Shown here: positions 60,226 to 64,000 of the stretch, piece by piece
How positions within the stretch are numbered: the first letter of the stretch is position 1
Layout: each line of letters begins with the position of its first letter
NCBI GenBank assembly: GCA_021234155.1
Contig: JAJEKV010000092.1
Coordinates: 2,986,561 to 3,050,560, forward strand
Direction: 5' to 3'
Source: Isoetes taiwanensis
Lineage: Eukaryota; Streptophyta; Lycopodiopsida; Isoetales; Isoetaceae
DNA: 64,000 nt
The notes under the pieces: model-generated
The model's database searches: none
What the model saw: only the letters and a program-made list of their open reading frames with translations
Told to the model about the DNA's origin: nothing
Position numbers and translations under genes: made by a program

Positions 60226-63200
60226 ACGCCCACGTCTGGTGCTGAGGCGACAGTAGGTGGAGCTTTGCCATGTTTATTCAAATCTTAAAGCCCCATCACT
60301 TTTGGCCTCCGTTTTTTCCAAAGTGGGTACTGGCCTTATCCTTTTGCAAGATGATAGACCTACCGCTCATCGCATGGAGTTTTACTGCTGGATTTGAGCT
60401 TCTTCGTAGTACCCACTTGGTGGTATGAAGACTCATCCTTTTGCTTTCTTTCAGTTTGGTTTCAAAGCAGATGGTCACGTTTTTCCGCTGGTTTACAATT
60501 GGAATCAGATTGTGGCAAAGAAGAGAGATAAACAGTCCAATCAGCGCCAAATAGAACACAAGAAAGCGTTCTCTACATCAACACAGTTTGGACTGAGAAG
60601 TTTAACTTGGCAGATGCAGAGATTCTCATACCTTTGAAATAAGGTTATATTAGTTGGTGTCATAGTACAAGACTCTGAAATGGGCTGCACTGGATTTAAG
60701 ATACAAGATGAAGAGGCAGTTCATAGATGCAAGCAAAGGAAGTGCTTTGTTAAGCAAGCACTTTCTGCAAGGACGAACTTTGCAACTGCACATGTTAACT
60801 ATCTGCAGGCACTCAGGAACAGGTGCTGCCTTTAAGCAATTTGCCAGAGGCAGAGTTTAAACATCAACAGCAAGAGCTTCCTGATACTCCTATAACAGCT
60901 TTGGAAATGAGATAGAACTGGAGGAAAGGGCTGAGGATGATGATTCAACTGAAGGTCCCACTTCTAATGGCGAACAAGCCTCATGCCCACTTTATCAGCT
61001 CTTCAAGCTCAACTGATATTTCTCTTTGATTTTCACATCAATTTTGTACCTTAATAGGGTTTGAAACATATGTAACTAGGAAATTAGTAAATAATGACGT
61101 AAATATAATGGCGAGATCTCAAGTTTTACTGACAGAGAAAAGTTCATTACCTTCCATTCGGCGGTCTTGGACTACTTCAGATAGAGCACGATCTCTTTCC
61201 AAATACGAGCATTTTGAAATCTAAATTAAATTAGTCTGTTTAAATTGTGGGGCAAGCTAAACACTAGTGCCCCAGTATGTGTTCTAATGGTAAACGTATT
61301 TTTTGGGGCAGAGCATATAAAGCTGATGCAATGCTAGAGGTGGGCGGTTTGTTCTGAATTATTTTCAACACAACATTCATAAGGGGAAATAACTACGAGT
61401 CACAAAATCTTGTTGCAAAGGGAATGAATTTTATTTGTCCAAATGGGAAACATGTATATGAAAAAATTAATTATTCATATTACGTGCCTATTTTCGAAGC
61501 GTAAGAAACTGACAATGTATTCCATTTCAGCTGGGGTATCTGGGGCTTTTGCTTTTGCACTTGAGCGTCTACAGAAGACATGGTCGTTCTCTAACTGTAG
61601 TCTGTTGTTTCCTTTCCTTTATTCAAATGGATGATGTTGAGTCTTTTGCTTCCAAGCTTCAAAAAATTGCTTCCAAACAGGGTTCTTCAAGCCGTTTAGG
61701 GTTATCTTAGGCTATCTCCTCACAAACGATGCTAAACAATGCCATGGCGGCAGGCACTTCTGGGTTATTCTGGGTTCTTCTTCAACTCGCAGTTCTGCCA
61801 TCATAGACATCTGGCCATAGAATTCAAGCCCTTCCCTGGCCTCTGCCATAGCCAGAAGCTCTCAGTACTAAGTTCTTTCTAAGCTATTATTCTGAGTATG
61901 TTGTGAATCAGATTTACTGTTGTCTAGAGCAGGAAGAAGCAAGGCGGTCGGCTCCATGTCTCTTCTAGAAAATGCGGCATCTCCATGTTTCTGAAGGCAA
62001 CATCATTATATCACAAACTAGCCGGTAATAAGAGTCTTTGTGTTGCTTCTCTTATGTCGGATGCAGGTAGTATGTCAGGGCTTGGGACCCTTGGCCAACG
62101 GAGGATCTGTAATTGGTGATTTGAAGGTACTATAATTTGTTAAAATCTCTTTTTGCTGATATTTGAAGTATAAGCATAAATTTTCTTAGGTGATATCTGA
62201 AGCTAATGTCTGCTGTTGCTTATTGAACTTCTCCTGTAGGGTAGAGGTTATTCTGTCATTCTGTCCGATATGACAATAAGATAGCAGGATGACAATAAGA
62301 TAGAACTTGTGAACATCAATATTCATGTATTTTTGATAGTTGCCAAAATGCCCTAGCGCCCAGCAGTGGACACGAAGAGAATTACACCGTTGTGTCCCCT
62401 TCAGAATCAATTCTTTTGAAGTGAAACACCACTTAGTCTATTATACAAAACATGAAGGCTCTTTCAATGAGAAAATCTGGTATTGCTCCTATGGCACGCA
62501 CTTTGTTAATCTCGAAATTGCTTTTGAATGGTCTTGAAAATTGTCTATTGAACTGCAAGCTCAACAGTGCCTTCATTCGGACATCTAAATCATCTCCAGG
62601 GTAAAGCGCCGAGCCAGAATCCATCTTTGTAGTGCAAACATTACTTAATTTGATCTCAAAAAATGCGATTTCGAAGAAAAATTTGTAACTTTTTCACCTT
62701 GGTAGAATAGCAGGGATGTTGCACACTAGGCCATTTGTTATGGGCAACGTTATTGGATTATATATCAAATGATCCGAATAAGGTTATGAGTGTATACAAC
62801 AGGTTGGGAAAGAGAAACGTTCGCGGCGGCAGTTTCTTGTATCCCTAAATAAAGTAGACTTATTAGGACATTGAGTTATTTTGGTAGAGGTTCGAACCCC
62901 CCGTATTTCATATTCTATAATCTTAGGCAAAACCGTATAGAGGTTCGATATTCCCTGAAAACCTTAGGCGAAATCGTATTTCATATTTCAAAATCATAGA
63001 TGCCTCCAATCATAAATGACTATAAGCGAAACGAGAGGTGCCCAGAGGCCCCAACATACGATCTGGGTCGTAGGATCGATGAATCCGACGACTGTGGTAG
63101 TCCAAAGTACACATCGTTTAGAAAAATGATAGAAATATGCATATGGAACATATATTATTTGTACTATATTCCTGCAGATGTCGACATCCACAACATGATG

Positions 63201-63690
63201 CATCAATTATTAACTGAGCAAAAATACTAGTGATATTCAAATAGAAGTATGATAGTCTCATCTCCAAAGTGATTCTGCGAATACCAAGGTCTCATTTTTT
63301 GATGGAGCGCAGAAGCTGATTAGTGCCTGTGGCTCCAAGGAAATGAAGGTCGCCGCGACTATAATCAAGAGGTGTTTTTGTCGTGGAAACCCCGATAAAA
63401 ATCATTGCTTTCATATGGTTCTCCTGGTTTTCACACCAGCTTTTTCTGTGTCATGGGTGGCTCACATAAAAATGATCCGAAGCAGCCCTTTAATGGTTCA
63501 AAACACTTTTCTAGGATTACACCTTTGATGATATATTAAGTGCAAGACTAGAGTGCTTATGTAATGGCCGTCTTTTTTAAATTTAAAGAATAGAAAATAT
63601 GATAAACACTTCAGTTGCAGGTGATAGATACATTCAACTTCATACAGGTTCTACATAGTACGTATGTAAAGGACAGTTAGGCACCATTCT
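60226..63690. other. intergenic DNA, no supportable gene
   Basis: Short open frames occur on both strands, but none has a recognised motif or convincing splice context. Related GGTTCGA-containing phrases near 62885 and 62940 form a degenerate ~60 bp repeat and are not tRNA genes. Confidence 0.45.
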
Positions 63691-63693
63691 GCC

Positions 63694-63825
63694 TTGGGCT
63701 CCAATGAGATGCTGCCACATGCCACTTTTTAACACGCTTTCTTTTTTGGGAAGTACATTGGACTCTAATGAGATGCAGTCACATGGCACTTTTTAGCACG
63801 CTTTCTTTTTTGGAAAGTACAATTA
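63694..63825. repeat. tandem duplication of about 65 bp
   Basis: The unit with AATGAGATGC, CACATG.CACTTTTTA and CACGCTTTCTTTTTTGG occurs twice in tandem with a few differences. Confidence 0.8.
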
Positions 63826-64000
63826 CAAACATTCTGTTTTTCTATTTGACTTCTCTGCTTCAATCGTCGAAATGGCAACATGGAGCACAAAATCTAACTT
63901 TCTTCCACATTACAAGGAAGATCACTTACGTGACCTTTCCTGTATACAAACAATTATTTAACTATAATGTGGATTTAGCTATAATACGAATATCAGTTTC

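Noticed and set aside
62880..62950. GGTTCGAACC motif suggesting a tRNA or SINE B box
   Set aside because: No cloverleaf or A box at the right distance. The motif is part of a degenerate local repeat.

Overview
The window is nuclear DNA of a plant, most likely a land plant. Genes are split by GT-AG introns. Gene fragments resemble plant proteins, some of them plastid-targeted: plastid pyruvate dehydrogenase E2, a chalcone-isomerase-like fatty-acid-binding protein and a DUF3593-like membrane protein. A Ty1/copia element carries the usual plant Met-tRNA primer site. I cannot name the species. A retroelement with an RT I place only loosely near Penelope/TERT-type enzymes, and a DUF7869-like transposase, make a seed-free plant or gymnosperm plausible, but this is inference. 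Gene density is very low: one intact host gene (OLA1/YchF, 28.2-31.1 kb) sits among transposable elements and broken gene copies.

Layout. 0-10 kb: a decayed LINE, a Helitron 3' end, and a mosaic of three unrelated host gene fragments (amino-acid transporter, plastid E2, beta-tubulin), all on the minus strand. 10-21 kb: a 1.8 kb unit present twice. The first copy is interrupted by a 3.05 kb terminal-inverted-repeat element carrying exons of a chalcone-isomerase-like gene. Between the copies lies a two-gene retroelement (unknown ORF1 plus a 585-residue reverse transcriptase). 22-26 kb: a second LINE and a relic of a WD40 gene (WDR83-like). 28-31 kb: OLA1. 32-38 kb: small terminal-inverted-repeat and hairpin elements. 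38-43 kb: the 3' half of a VPS4 gene and a DUF3593-like exon, flanked by a ~200 bp direct repeat. 54.3-58.9 kb: a recent but mutated copia element with a 5 bp target duplication. 59-64 kb: an inverted-repeat element and featureless DNA.

The most interesting object is 44333-54040. It is a 9.7 kb element bounded by ~30 bp inverted repeats and a 4 bp direct duplication. It holds two divergent genes. On the minus strand is a DUF7869-like, probably transposase, protein. On the plus strand is an intron-rich gene joining a ParB/sulfiredoxin-like domain to a DNA amino-methyltransferase of permuted (beta-type) motif order. Its non-coding parts (the divergent promoter and introns 1, 2, 3 and 6) carry 20 exact copies of the palindrome TATAAATTTATA; I found none in exons and noticed none elsewhere in the window. 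The palindromes could be binding or modification sites for the element's own proteins. Both genes are now damaged by stops and frameshifts, so this copy is dead, but its design is readable.
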